The position numbers and the translations under genes are program-made. Source: Vibrio sp. DW001 (GTDB taxonomy: Bacteria > Pseudomonadota > Gammaproteobacteria > Enterobacterales > Vibrionaceae). Taken from it: DNA of 64,000 nt. The stretch covers positions 1,178,001 through 1,242,000 of the forward strand of contig NZ_CP091976.1 in the NCBI RefSeq assembly GCF_029016285.1, written 5' to 3'. Numbering within the stretch: the first letter of the stretch is position 1; the number at the start of each line of letters is the position of its first letter. A model generated the notes under the pieces. It was not told the DNA's origin. It did no database searches and was given only the letters and a program-made list of their open reading frames with translations. Shown piece after piece: positions 25,861 through 34,696 of the stretch.

Positions 25861-26838
25861 TTAAGCCATCACTTCCTCTATAGTCTTTTCTAAAATCAAT
25901 ATTTTTTTTGCAGACTTAACGATATGATTTGCAGATATTCCATATTTTTCAATTAACTCTGGATATGCACCTGATTCTGCAAAAGTATCGTTCAAGCCAA
26001 GGTTGTCAAACTTCGCATGTACGCCATCTTTTGCCATACGTGTTGCTATTTCATAAGCCATACCGTTACGCTGTTGATGCCCTTCCACTACGATCAGATT
26101 TCCGGTTTTTGAGATCGATTTTTTAATGCTATCCCAATCAAGTGGTTTCACACTGTATGCATCAATTACTTCGACACTAACGCCAAATTTTTCAAGTTCA
26201 TCTGCGGCTTCAAGTGCTTGGAAAAGGATGTCACTGTAAGAAACAATTGTTAGGTCTGAACCTGTTTTGAGGGTATGACTACCCCCACATTCAAACTCTG
26301 CTGTCTGGTCATATAGTTCGAAATATGCATCTCTTAATAAACGACAATAAACAGGACCTTGTGTCGCCATTGTTACGTCGAATAGTGCCCTTGATGATGC
26401 TGAGTCACAGGGTGCAAATACATGCATATTGGGAAGTGAAGTCATTAATGCGATATCTTCAGATGCTTGATGAGTTACGCCATCAATTGCTGCTGTTACA
26501 CCACTGTGAGATGACATTAATTTCACGTTCAAATTTGGATAACAAATAAAGCTACGTACGCTTTCTAGTGCACGCATTGTTAGGAATACTCCATAACCTG
26601 CGACAACTGCTGGGCGACCATTTGCAGCCATACCTGCAGCGGAAGCCATCATGCCAAATTCTGCGATGCCCATTTGAAAGTAACGTTGAGGGTATTGGTC
26701 ATTAAATAGGTAAGAGTTAGTTGAATAACCGATATCGGCTTCAAAAACCACGAATTCCTGATTGATTTCTCCATACTCAACCATGCGTTCGGCAAAGGCT
26801 ACGCGTGTTGCTTTGTTAGATTTCACTAATTTCGTCAT
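25861..26838 (-). CDS. Split transketolase, C-terminal subunit
   Basis: This 325-residue subunit carries the pyrimidine-binding and C-terminal domains of transketolase. The catalytic glutamate region (VVFEADIGYSTNS) is followed by FQMGIAEFGMMASAAGMAANG and the C-terminal VVEGHQQRNG. It pairs with the next gene to form a functional enzyme transferring a two-carbon ketol unit with thiamine diphosphate. Split transketolases occur in specialised catabolic operons, including the AptA/AptB enzyme of apiose degradation. It lies 34 bp after the N-terminal subunit. Confidence 0.9.
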   Translation of the reverse strand: MTKLVKSNKATRVAFAERMVEYGEINQEFVVFEADIGYSTNSYLFNDQYPQRYFQMGIAEFGMMASAAGMAANGRPAVVAGYGVFLTMRALESVRSFICYPNLNVKLMSSHSGVTAAIDGVTHQASEDIALMTSLPNMHVFAPCDSASSRALFDVTMATQGPVYCRLLRDAYFELYDQTAEFECGGSHTLKTGSDLTIVSYSDILFQALEAADELEKFGVSVEVIDAYSVKPLDWDSIKKSISKTGNLIVVEGHQQRNGMAYEIATRMAKDGVHAKFDNLGLNDTFAESGAYPELIEKYGISANHIVKSAKKILILEKTIEEVMA

Positions 26839-26872
26839 AATTATTTGTCACTGTATTGTTAAGGTTAAATGG

Positions 26873-27712
26873 CTAAGCCGTAAGTTCTGCACGGGCGGCT
26901 TGATATTCTTGATCATTTGGCGCTTTACCATGCCAATTTCGTTCATCTTCCATAAAGCTAACGCCTTTACCTTTTATGGTTGTTGCCACAATACAAGTCG
27001 GTTTTCCTTTGTATTCTCGTGCGGTTTTTAGTGCACCTTGGATGGCCTCTATGTCATGTCCATCTATACTTAATACATGCCAGCCAAACGAAGAAAATTT
27101 ATCTTCAACACTAAATAACGGCATGATTTGATCACTCGTACCATCCATTTGTAGGTTATTTCTATCAATAAAAAATACTAAGTTATCAAGCTTATACTTA
27201 GCGGCGACCATAGATGTTTCCCAAACAACACCTTCGTTTAATTCGCCATCTCCTAAAATAGAATATACGCGTCGACCATCGTTGGTCATTTTGCCTTCTA
27301 GCGCCATTCCGGTTGCTGAAGCGCAACCATGACCTAGTGATCCTGTTGTCATATCAAGGCCTGGAGTACTCTTCATATCAGGATGACCTTGCAAAGGGCT
27401 ATTTAGTTTACGTAAGTGATTAAGAGCCTCTTTATTAAAAAAACCTAGCTTTGCAAGACTTGCATACCACACTGGACAAGCATGACCTTTAGATAATACA
27501 AATCGATCACGATTTTCCTTACGAGGATCCTCAGGGTCAATATTTTTCATTTCAGAAAAGTACAACGTAGACATAATTTCAGCTGCAGAATATGAACCAC
27601 CAATGTGGCCAGATTGTGATTTGTAGACCATATCTAAAATGTCAATCCTAAGTTCATTTGCGATGTTATAAAGCTCGTCAACAGAAGCAAGGTCTTGAGT
27701 TTCTTCAGGCAT
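26873..27712 (-). CDS. Split transketolase, N-terminal subunit
   Basis: This 279-residue thiamine-diphosphate domain of transketolase has the GDGELNEGVVWE to DRNN motif, which binds the cofactor phosphate and magnesium, at its centre. HIGGSYSAAEI, SKGHACPVWYA and GSLGHGCASATG are typical too. ATG 27712 is chosen for AAGGAG eight bases upstream; the ORF could extend to 27751. It is the first gene of the minus-strand operon, which runs from the divergent promoter region to the aldose epimerase. Confidence 0.9.
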   Translation of the reverse strand: MPEETQDLASVDELYNIANELRIDILDMVYKSQSGHIGGSYSAAEIMSTLYFSEMKNIDPEDPRKENRDRFVLSKGHACPVWYASLAKLGFFNKEALNHLRKLNSPLQGHPDMKSTPGLDMTTGSLGHGCASATGMALEGKMTNDGRRVYSILGDGELNEGVVWETSMVAAKYKLDNLVFFIDRNNLQMDGTSDQIMPLFSVEDKFSSFGWHVLSIDGHDIEAIQGALKTAREYKGKPTCIVATTIKGKGVSFMEDERNWHGKAPNDQEYQAARAELTA

Positions 27713-28279
27713 TGGAGTTTCTCCTTTTTCTATAAAATAAAATTTATTCAAAAAATTTTGTTTTTAATTAATCACTCAGAAAACGTTTCACTTTCTAAAC
27801 GGTTCGTTTTAACTTTTCGTATCAAAAATAAAATTTCTTATTTATAAACAAATGCTTATTAAAAGTTAAAAACATAATAATAGTGTTGTTAACTTTTCTA
27901 CTGATCGATATCAAGAGTATTATTTAATCAATTAGTTAATTTTTTAAAATATTTATTAAAAAATATATTGGTCAGCGAGATGGATTATAGGGGAATGAAT
28001 AAGATTATTTTTGGATCTTTATCACAGAAACAACCCCGGATTTAATGCTTTTATTAAGCATATTAATAGTCAAAAAACATACTTTAAAAGGCTAAAAATT
28101 AAATGTTAATTTATCTTTTTAAAGCGCCTATGGTTTAAATAAATACATAAATATATTAATAAATTTATTGAGGTATTTATTGTGATCGCGATCAAATGTA
28201 TGTATTTAGTCATTGGATTTGTATTAGTTATCAGCGTAGTTTTTAAAAAGAAAACAATACATGTTAATGGATGATTATT
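27713..28279. other. Divergent promoter region of the sugar island
   Basis: This very AT-rich stretch of 567 bases has no gene. It drives the transketolase operon leftwards and the rpiB operon rightwards. Visible elements are a palindrome-like GAAAACGTTTC at 27779-27789, a related TAAACGGTTCGTTTTA at 27796-27811, and a strong CRP-like site at 28181. The first two could be operators of the GntR or of a LacI-type regulator, but the match is loose. Confidence 0.6.
28181..28196. promoter_or_regulatory. Probable CRP-cAMP site
   Basis: TGTGATCGCGATCAAA matches the CRP consensus TGTGA-N6-TCACA well in the left half and fairly in the right (TCAAA), with a GATCGCGATC core. It lies 84 bases before the rpiB start, in the usual range for catabolite activation. 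Vibrio CRP uses the same motif. Confidence 0.65.
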
Positions 28280-28741
28280 ATGGAAATTGCAATTGGTTGT
28301 GATGATGCGGCTGTTGGACTGAAAGACGTTTTAAAAGTACACATGGAATCAAAAGGTATTATTTGCGTGGATTACAGTAACTTAGAAAACAAAGATGATG
28401 ATTTATACCCTGATGTTGCATTTCGAGTTGCTACTGCTGTTGCAGAAGGTAAGCAATCTCGTGGAATTATTGTTTGTGGCACGGGCATTGGTGTTTCTAT
28501 TGTTGCGAATAAAGTACCTGGGATTAGAGCTGCGCTTTGCCATGATGTATTTTCTGCAATTAGAGCAAGAAAAAGTAATGGTGCTCAAATTATTACTATG
28601 GGAGAGCGTGTTATTGGATCTGAATTAGCTAAAACGATTTTGGATCACTGGTTAGAAGCGGACGCTATTGATAGTTCATCACTGCCAAAAGTACAACGAA
28701 TTATTGATATTGAAAACAGCTTATTAAAAACAACGTACTAA
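28280..28741 (+). CDS. RpiB/LacAB-family sugar phosphate isomerase, altered active site
   Basis: This 153-residue isomerase of the RpiB fold retains the catalytic cysteine C66 and T68 in VCGTGIGVS. Two histidines usual in ribose-5-phosphate isomerase B are missing: the H of the GCDH motif (E. coli H10) is D9, and the ring-opening histidine (E. coli H99) is S99 in RKSNGAQ. Loss of ring-opening residues suits a substrate that cannot cyclise, such as D-erythrulose 4-phosphate, as used by EryI/DerI-type enzymes. It is the first gene of the plus-strand operon. I give it no symbol because plain RpiB activity is doubtful. Confidence 0.8.
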   Translation: MEIAIGCDDAAVGLKDVLKVHMESKGIICVDYSNLENKDDDLYPDVAFRVATAVAEGKQSRGIIVCGTGIGVSIVANKVPGIRAALCHDVFSAIRARKSNGAQIITMGERVIGSELAKTILDHWLEADAIDSSSLPKVQRIIDIENSLLKTTY

Positions 28742-28765
28742 GCAAGTGATGAAGGAGAATTCGAG

Positions 28766-29767
28766 ATGAGAAAACCAAAAAAATTAATAAACAAAGCAGC
28801 AGATGTTGCCAGAGAGCAATTTGATGGATATCTCTATGCTGGCAAAGATATTTTACAACGAGTTGGTAACTTAACTGCAGCTATCCGTAAAGATGTTTCC
28901 GCTGAAAAAGTAATGATTGTTACTGGCGGCGGCGCCGGTCATGAACCTATGTACGGCGGTTATGTTGGTCAAGGCTTTGCTGATGCCGTGGTTGTGGGCG
29001 ATGTATTTGCCGCACCAACTCCCGACGTTATCGTTGATACAACGACGGCATTGAACCCTAAACAAGGGGTTTTATTTATCTACGGGAATTATGCTGGAGA
29101 TAATATGAACTTTGATATTGCGTCAGAATTATTGGAAGACGACGATATTAAGGTTCACACGATTCGTGTTAATGACGATGTGATTTCGGCTTCAGCTGAT
29201 AATAAAATTGAACGTCGGGGCATTGCAGGTAGTGTATTTGTTTTAAAAATAGCGGGGGCAGTGGCGGAATGTTCTTCGGACTTTGACCATATTGTTGAAG
29301 TTTCTGAATTGGCATTAAAAAATACGAGTTCAATTGGTGTTGCCCTTGGACCGTGTGCGATTCCACAAAATGACTCTTTCAATTTTGAGATTCCACACGA
29401 TGAAATTGAAGTGGGTATGGGCCTGCATGGAGAACCTGGTGTTGGTAAATCGAAGATAGTCGACTCTCAGAGTGTGGTTATTACGATGCTAAATATGTTG
29501 TGCGTTGAGCAAGATTTGCAAGCGGGGGACTCGGTATGCGTATTAGTCAATAACCTTGGTTCTGCCACTCAAATGGAACTACTTATTGCAAATAAAACGA
29601 TTGCTGAGCAATTAGGTAACCAAGGAATTGAAATACATGACACTTTATTGGGCAGTTATTGTACTTCGCTCGAAATGTCTGGTTTTTCGATAACACTGTT
29701 AAAACTCAATGATCAACTAAAAGAACTCTATGACATGCCTTGTCATGCTTTGGCCTTAAGGAAATAA
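28766..29767 (+). CDS. dhaK: Dihydroxyacetone-kinase-type ketose kinase, DhaK subunit
   Basis: This 333-residue DhaK-fold subunit binds a short ketose covalently through a histidine. The hemiaminal histidine is H221 in GMGLHGEPG, and the substrate-site residues H59 (GGGAGHEP) and D112 (GNYAGDNMNF) are present. Together with DhaL it phosphorylates dihydroxyacetone, erythrulose or a relative. It is 4 bp from dhaL. No DhaM or other PTS partner is in the window, so the phosphate source may be ATP, as in LerK- or DerK-type kinases, but this is inference. Confidence 0.9.
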   Translation: MRKPKKLINKAADVAREQFDGYLYAGKDILQRVGNLTAAIRKDVSAEKVMIVTGGGAGHEPMYGGYVGQGFADAVVVGDVFAAPTPDVIVDTTTALNPKQGVLFIYGNYAGDNMNFDIASELLEDDDIKVHTIRVNDDVISASADNKIERRGIAGSVFVLKIAGAVAECSSDFDHIVEVSELALKNTSSIGVALGPCAIPQNDSFNFEIPHDEIEVGMGLHGEPGVGKSKIVDSQSVVITMLNMLCVEQDLQAGDSVCVLVNNLGSATQMELLIANKTIAEQLGNQGIEIHDTLLGSYCTSLEMSGFSITLLKLNDQLKELYDMPCHALALRK

Positions 29768-29770
29768 ATA

Positions 29771-30406
29771 ATGAATACTGTCGAAACAAAACAAATGATG
29801 CTTTTGGTTGCCAGAGGAATGGTCGGTAAAGAGCCATTACTTACGAAATTTGATCAAGCTATTGGAGATGGCGACCATGGTATAGGTATTGAACGTGGTT
29901 TTAGCGCTGTAGCAGAATATATTGAGCAAGACTTTGATGCTGTGGATGTAGGTGATGTCATGCTTAAAATCGGTACCAAGCTAATGTCGACAATGGGGGG
30001 GGCATCGGGTGCAATTTTTGGGACTTTATTTCGCACAGGTGGCAAAGCTATTTTAGGCGAAAAAGAATTAACTACTGCTGTACTCGCTCTTTTTTTAGAT
30101 GCGGGGCTCCAAGGTATCTATAAACGTGGCGGTGCAGCGGTTGGTGCTAAAACGATGATTGATGCATTAGTACCTGCAATGGATTCTGCAAAATCCCTGA
30201 GTGATACACCCTTAGTTGATGCTTTACATTCGATTGCAGAAAGCGCTAAGAATGGCGTTGAAGAAACGAAATCTATGATTGCAACCACTGGTAAAGCAAA
30301 AACATTAGGCGAGCGTTCATTGGGGCATCCTGATCCTGGTGCTATGTCAATGGCATATATTATGGAATTTATGAGTGACTATGCGCAAAGTAGGGTGCCT
30401 GCATGA
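29771..30406 (+). CDS. dhaL: Dihydroxyacetone-kinase-type ketose kinase, DhaL subunit
   Basis: This 211-residue nucleotide-binding subunit has the magnesium-binding aspartates in AIGDGDHG near residue 35 and GGASGAIFGTLF around residue 75. RSLGHPDPGAMSMA near the C-terminus is also typical. It provides the nucleotide phosphate to the ketose held by DhaK. Its stop overlaps the next gene by four bases (ATGA), tying kinase and isomerase together. Separate dhaK and dhaL genes are usual both for PTS-dependent and for sugar-specific kinases. Confidence 0.9.
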   Translation: MNTVETKQMMLLVARGMVGKEPLLTKFDQAIGDGDHGIGIERGFSAVAEYIEQDFDAVDVGDVMLKIGTKLMSTMGGASGAIFGTLFRTGGKAILGEKELTTAVLALFLDAGLQGIYKRGGAAVGAKTMIDALVPAMDSAKSLSDTPLVDALHSIAESAKNGVEETKSMIATTGKAKTLGERSLGHPDPGAMSMAYIMEFMSDYAQSRVPA

Positions 30407-31191
30407 AACCTCTCTGGATCGGCTCTAGTTGGAAAATGAATAAAACATCAGGGGACGTTGATGTATTTTGTCAACATATGAAGGAAGCGCTGGTAGGCTC
30501 AGATTTTCAAATGGAGATACAGATGTTTGTAATCCCAGCCTTTCCTTACGTTAAAACTGTGTACGACCAGCTTAATGATTCTGGTGTTTTGGTTGGAGTG
30601 CAAAACATTTGCTGGGATGAAGCGGGTCCATATACAGGTGAAGTTTCGGCAAGGATGGCAGATGATCTTAACGCCTCATTGGTAGAAATTGGTCATTCTG
30701 AGCGTCGAGCTATGTTTGGAGAAACTGACCAAACAGTTAATTTAAAGGTCCATGCTGCACTCTCTGAGAGGTTAACGCCATTAGTTTGTGTGGGTGATAC
30801 TGCACAAGAGAAAGAATGGTGCGTATCAGCAGAAGCAATCGTTCGACAGGTAAAAATAGCACTCTATGGCCTAAGTATTGAACAAGTTAAAAAAGTTCTG
30901 ATAGCTTACGAACCGGTTTGGGCGATTGGCGAATTTGGAATACCGGCGTCTCCAGAAGAAGCTGAAGCGGGCTTACTTGAAATTCGTAATGCACTGGCTG
31001 AGTGTTACTCACCAGAATTAGCGCGATCTATGACGCTGTTATACGGAGGAAGCGTACATCAAGGTAACGCGAAGGATTTGCTTGCTCAAACTAATGTGGA
31101 TGGATTATTTATTGGTCGTTCTGCTTGGCAACCAGAGAGTTTTTTACAGCTGATTGGTATTGCTGAAAATTATAATAAAACAAGGCGTTAG
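30403..31191 (+). CDS. Triosephosphate-isomerase homologue, probable tetrulose phosphate isomerase
   Basis: This 262-residue TIM-barrel protein keeps the catalytic K11, H98 (EIGHSERR) and E170 (AYEPVWAIG). Two sites differ from housekeeping TpiA. The usual asparagine before the lysine is serine (SSWKMN), and the flexible lid reads AIGEFGIPAS instead of AIGTGKTATP. The C-terminal phosphate loop ends IGRSAW rather than VGGASL. These traits recall TpiA2/EryH/LerI-type enzymes that convert L-erythrulose 1-phosphate to D-erythrulose 4-phosphate. It overlaps dhaL, placing it right after the kinase. Confidence 0.8.
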   Translation: MKPLWIGSSWKMNKTSGDVDVFCQHMKEALVGSDFQMEIQMFVIPAFPYVKTVYDQLNDSGVLVGVQNICWDEAGPYTGEVSARMADDLNASLVEIGHSERRAMFGETDQTVNLKVHAALSERLTPLVCVGDTAQEKEWCVSAEAIVRQVKIALYGLSIEQVKKVLIAYEPVWAIGEFGIPASPEEAEAGLLEIRNALAECYSPELARSMTLLYGGSVHQGNAKDLLAQTNVDGLFIGRSAWQPESFLQLIGIAENYNKTRR

Positions 31192-31192
31192 T

Positions 31193-32062
31193 ATGACTTC
31201 ATCGTTTTCAATCAGCACGGTTGCTTATTCGGGTTATAAAATTGATGTCGCATTAGATTCTATCCAATCCCTTGGAGTAGAACAGATTGAACTGGCGTTA
31301 ATTCTAGGTGCCATTTATGGGTTAAAAGAAGAAGATGTGAATGTTGAATTTGCTCAATATGCAAAAAACCAACTAGATATACGTGGTATGACATGCTCGT
31401 CATTGGCTTGTCATTGCCCATTGACTGGTGATAATTGCAATACGCTACTTAAAAAGCGATTGAATATTTGTCATACCTTGGATTGTAAATTTCTGATTCT
31501 TTATGCACCAAGAGATTGTAGCTTAAATGAGTTTGTCGAATTTGTTGGTGAAAGTTTACAGTTATCCAAAAAGCTTGGCATACGGATATTGATTGAAAAT
31601 GTTGGCGACCAATTGCCTTATGTGTTCAATGGCTCATCAGATCTGGGAAGTTTTTGCGGGTCGATCGATTCAAGTGTTATGGGGGTTAATTACGATCCTG
31701 GTAACTTTGCATCGCACCGACCACTCGACAATATAGTACAAGATGCGATCGCTTGTTTAGACGCATGTGAACATATCCATATTAAAGATGTGGTACGTAC
31801 GGAAACTCACTATGAGTTTTGTGAAGTAGGCGATGGTATTTGTGACTATGGTGAATTACTTACGGCAATGAATCAACGCACAACACCGATTATGTTTAGT
31901 ATTGAGGCTCCTTATGGGTTGGAAAGAACATTGGCGGGAACGGCTGGTTTTAAACCTATCGAAGAAAAATTGAGTGTCTCTGAAATTGAAGAAAAATTAT
32001 GTCGGTCAATTGAGTTTATTGGTAGATACCTTCCAATCAGTCAAGGTAGTACGGTTCAATAA
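31193..32062 (+). CDS. Xylose-isomerase-like TIM barrel, second member
   Basis: This 289-residue sugar phosphate isomerase/epimerase of the PF01261 type has metal ligands likely in ILIENVGD, GVNYDPGNFASH, HIHIKDV and FSIEAPYG. The start at 31193 lies one base after the tpiA-like stop; the frame could reach back to 31154 but that would overlap it. EryC of the erythritol pathway, and tagatose- or hydroxypyruvate-type epimerases, share this fold. As last gene of the operon it may racemise or epimerise a tetrulose or pentulose. Confidence 0.75.
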   Translation: MTSSFSISTVAYSGYKIDVALDSIQSLGVEQIELALILGAIYGLKEEDVNVEFAQYAKNQLDIRGMTCSSLACHCPLTGDNCNTLLKKRLNICHTLDCKFLILYAPRDCSLNEFVEFVGESLQLSKKLGIRILIENVGDQLPYVFNGSSDLGSFCGSIDSSVMGVNYDPGNFASHRPLDNIVQDAIACLDACEHIHIKDVVRTETHYEFCEVGDGICDYGELLTAMNQRTTPIMFSIEAPYGLERTLAGTAGFKPIEEKLSVSEIEEKLCRSIEFIGRYLPISQGSTVQ

Positions 32063-32464
32063 AAGGCGATTCATTTATCGATTTTTATTTTCCATTTCAA
32101 TAATATTAGAATGGAAAATGTCTAAATAAGTGAAATCAAGTACTTTAATACTCATACGACATCCTTAGTATTAATATTCATATAAATTTATTTTTATAAT
32201 AATTAGTTAGAGTTGTATGTTGCAGAAATTAATTGAATATTTTTATCCTCATTGTTACTGGCGTTAATATCAACGGTCATGCAAACATACGGGTGTGTCC
32301 GACATGAGTTAAGTAATAAAAAATAGCGTCTAATATTAAGTGACTAGTTGCTATATAAGTAAACGCGGAAACTCTGATTACTATACCTCAATCATTGGGT
32401 AATTAACATGACCAGAATAATGTAATTAAATTTATCAATTTAAAATAAATAAGGTATATAAGGA
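32063..32464. other. Gap between the sugar operon and the chemoreceptor
   Basis: The 402 bases hold a hairpin directly after the operon (TTTTCCATT at 32088-32096 with AATGGAAAA at 32110-32118, no T-run) and AT-rich promoter DNA for the receptor gene. Nothing else is recognised. Confidence 0.55.
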
Positions 32465-34348
32465 ATGAGTGTAAAAAGCAAGATTGTTACGTTGTTTGGT
32501 TTACTAGTTGCGATAAGTATTAGTCTTTTAACCATAAACAATTATAACAATTTCAAAACATATTCAAGTGACAGTACAAGAGACTCGTTATCGCTAGAAG
32601 CAAACCTTATTTCATCTGTTGTAGAACAAAAAATGTCTCGTTATTTTGATGGATTACGTTTGATGGCCGCTGAAGTTGCTATGAATGATGCTGGAGAAAT
32701 TGGCGATATTGAAATAATAAAAAAACAACTCATTAAAGTTGAGAAAAATTTAAATATGTTTGGCGCTGCACTTGGACAAACCGATGGTGTTACTTATAAC
32801 AGCAATGGTGTAATCGCCAACTTTAACGCAAAAAAATTGGGTCGAGAATGGTATAAAAATGCGATGTCGGATAAGCGAAATGCGGCCACTATCCCTTATC
32901 TTAATAATGTTGGTGACTTAGTTATGTCGCTGTCAGTTCCTATTAAGAGAAATGGTAATATTGTTGGTATTTTAAACGCGAATATCTCAGTAAATGCAAT
33001 TTCTGACAAAGTGACTGAAGTAGCGAAAAAGAGTAATATTTTCGTAAATCGAGGCGATGGTTACTTATTAGCATCTAATGATCCTGAACAGATTGGTCAA
33101 GATTTATATAAAATAAGACCTTCTTATGATGCTTATAAAAATGAAACCAACTCTAGTCATATCTATGATTTTGAAGGAGAAAGTTACTTTGTCACTAGCT
33201 CAATGCTTCCTGAGTTTGGATGGAGTGTTTGGTCTTGGGAAAAAATTGAACGTATTGAAAAAGCGGTTAACTCAAACCTGATGCAATCATTAATAATTGC
33301 TCTTATTTTAATATTAATTGCACTCGTGATTACCTATTGGTTAGTGATTAGATTGATGTATTTACCTATCGGTGGTGAGCCGAGCGAGATTGAGAAGTTA
33401 GTACATCGCGTAGCAAGTGGTGATTTAACCATCTCTGGTGTCAAAACGGGTAAAGAAACAGGGATTTACGCAGCAGTGTTTGTCATGGTTGAAGCGCTAA
33501 AATCAAGCCTTGAGCGGATTAATCAAGCTGCAAGTGATCTCACTGAATCTGCAGATAAAACATCGGTTGCTGCAAGTGATCTTAACCAGAGCTCTGAGGC
33601 ACAGATGAATCACCTAGAGCAAACGTCAACTGCCATGAATGAAATGACCATTACTGTACAAGATGTCACTACCAACGCATTTAATGCATCGACAGCAGCA
33701 CAAGAGGCATTTCAACATTCAGAAACGGGCATCTTAATTGTTAATGCCATGAATGATGATATTAACAACCTTGTTAAGGGAATCGAAAATGTTGTTCAAG
33801 TGAATAGTCAACTTGAAGTAGAGACGCAGAGTATTGGTAGTATTCTGGGGGTGATCAATAGTATTTCTGAGCAAACAAATTTATTAGCATTAAATGCTGC
33901 GATTGAAGCCGCTCGTGCTGGTGAACATGGTCGAGGATTTGCTGTTGTTGCAGATGAAGTTCGTAGTCTTGCAAATCGTACTCAACATAGTACCAATGAA
34001 ATTCAAGACATGATTAACAAATTACAAGCTCAGACAAAAAATCTATTAGAGTTAATGAATATTAATATGCAGAAAGCGGAGGATACTGTAGAAAAATCTG
34101 ATAATGCAAATAATGCTTTAGCTGCCATTCGTACTTCTGTGACACTTATTGATGAGATGAATACTCAAATCGCAACGGCGGCAGAGGAACAAACGAATGT
34201 TTCTTCCGAGGTTAATCTAAGTATTATTGATATTAATGATGCTGCAAAAATAACATTTAAACTATCAGAGGAAAATAATGAAAGTGCTAAAACACTTACT
34301 GAAATTGCAATGTCATTAAGAAAATCAGTAGAATTTTTTCATTATTGA
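32465..34348 (+). CDS. Methyl-accepting chemotaxis protein (dCache type)
   Basis: This 627-residue chemoreceptor has a first membrane helix at about residues 8-25 and a periplasmic double-Cache-like sensor from about 30 to 270 (with REWYKNAM and [19 protein letters not shown]). A second helix lies near 275-300, then a HAMP region and the cytoplasmic signalling hairpin with the conserved tip [20 protein letters not shown]. It is transcribed with the sugar operon direction but has its own leader. It may sense the same nutrient, which would tie foraging to the island. The ligand is unknown. Confidence 0.9.
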   Translation: MSVKSKIVTLFGLLVAISISLLTINNYNNFKTYSSDSTRDSLSLEANLISSVVEQKMSRYFDGLRLMAAEVAMNDAGEIGDIEIIKKQLIKVEKNLNMFGAALGQTDGVTYNSNGVIANFNAKKLGREWYKNAMSDKRNAATIPYLNNVGDLVMSLSVPIKRNGNIVGILNANISVNAISDKVTEVAKKSNIFVNRGDGYLLASNDPEQIGQDLYKIRPSYDAYKNETNSSHIYDFEGESYFVTSSMLPEFGWSVWSWEKIERIEKAVNSNLMQSLIIALILILIALVITYWLVIRLMYLPIGGEPSEIEKLVHRVASGDLTISGVKTGKETGIYAAVFVMVEALKSSLERINQAASDLTESADKTSVAASDLNQSSEAQMNHLEQTSTAMNEMTITVQDVTTNAFNASTAAQEAFQHSETGILIVNAMNDDINNLVKGIENVVQVNSQLEVETQSIGSILGVINSISEQTNLLALNAAIEAARAGEHGRGFAVVADEVRSLANRTQHSTNEIQDMINKLQAQTKNLLELMNINMQKAEDTVEKSDNANNALAAIRTSVTLIDEMNTQIATAAEEQTNVSSEVNLSIIDINDAAKITFKLSEENNESAKTLTEIAMSLRKSVEFFHY

Positions 34349-34696
34349 TACTCACTTGAGATGACCTCTCTTGATGGTAAAAGCGAGTGAACACAGAAAA
34401 AAGGAGAGTTCTATCAATTAATGCAGGCTATTTTTAGCCTGTATAGATCTATACCCCTCCACCTGATTTCATCCATGCGTTACCCTTTGCTATCACCATT
34501 CAAATCATCCAGTTAATTTTCCAAGAGAAGGGGCTTTTGTTTCCAAATGCAAGGAATTGAACCAACAAACTACGATCTGATCCGTTAAGTTGATAGTACC
34601 TTTATGTGATTGACTTAGCAGGAGCCCTATTGCTTGTGGAAAGGATTAAGAGTTACCTGCTATTTGAGTGAATATATTATTCAGTGACTCGCTCAA
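34349..34696. other. Gap after the chemoreceptor
   Basis: The 348 bases hold a small hairpin (CAGGCTA at 34424-34430 with TAGCCTG at 34435-34441, TTTT loop). There may also be a decayed reading frame around 34465-34560 (translation ...IHALPFAITIQIIQLIFQEK) that I cannot match. It separates two convergent genes. Confidence 0.45.

Noticed and set aside
28280..28741. Annotating the isomerase as ordinary ribose-5-phosphate isomerase B
   Set aside because: Both characteristic histidines are replaced, so the activity is doubtful; it is left as a family-level call.
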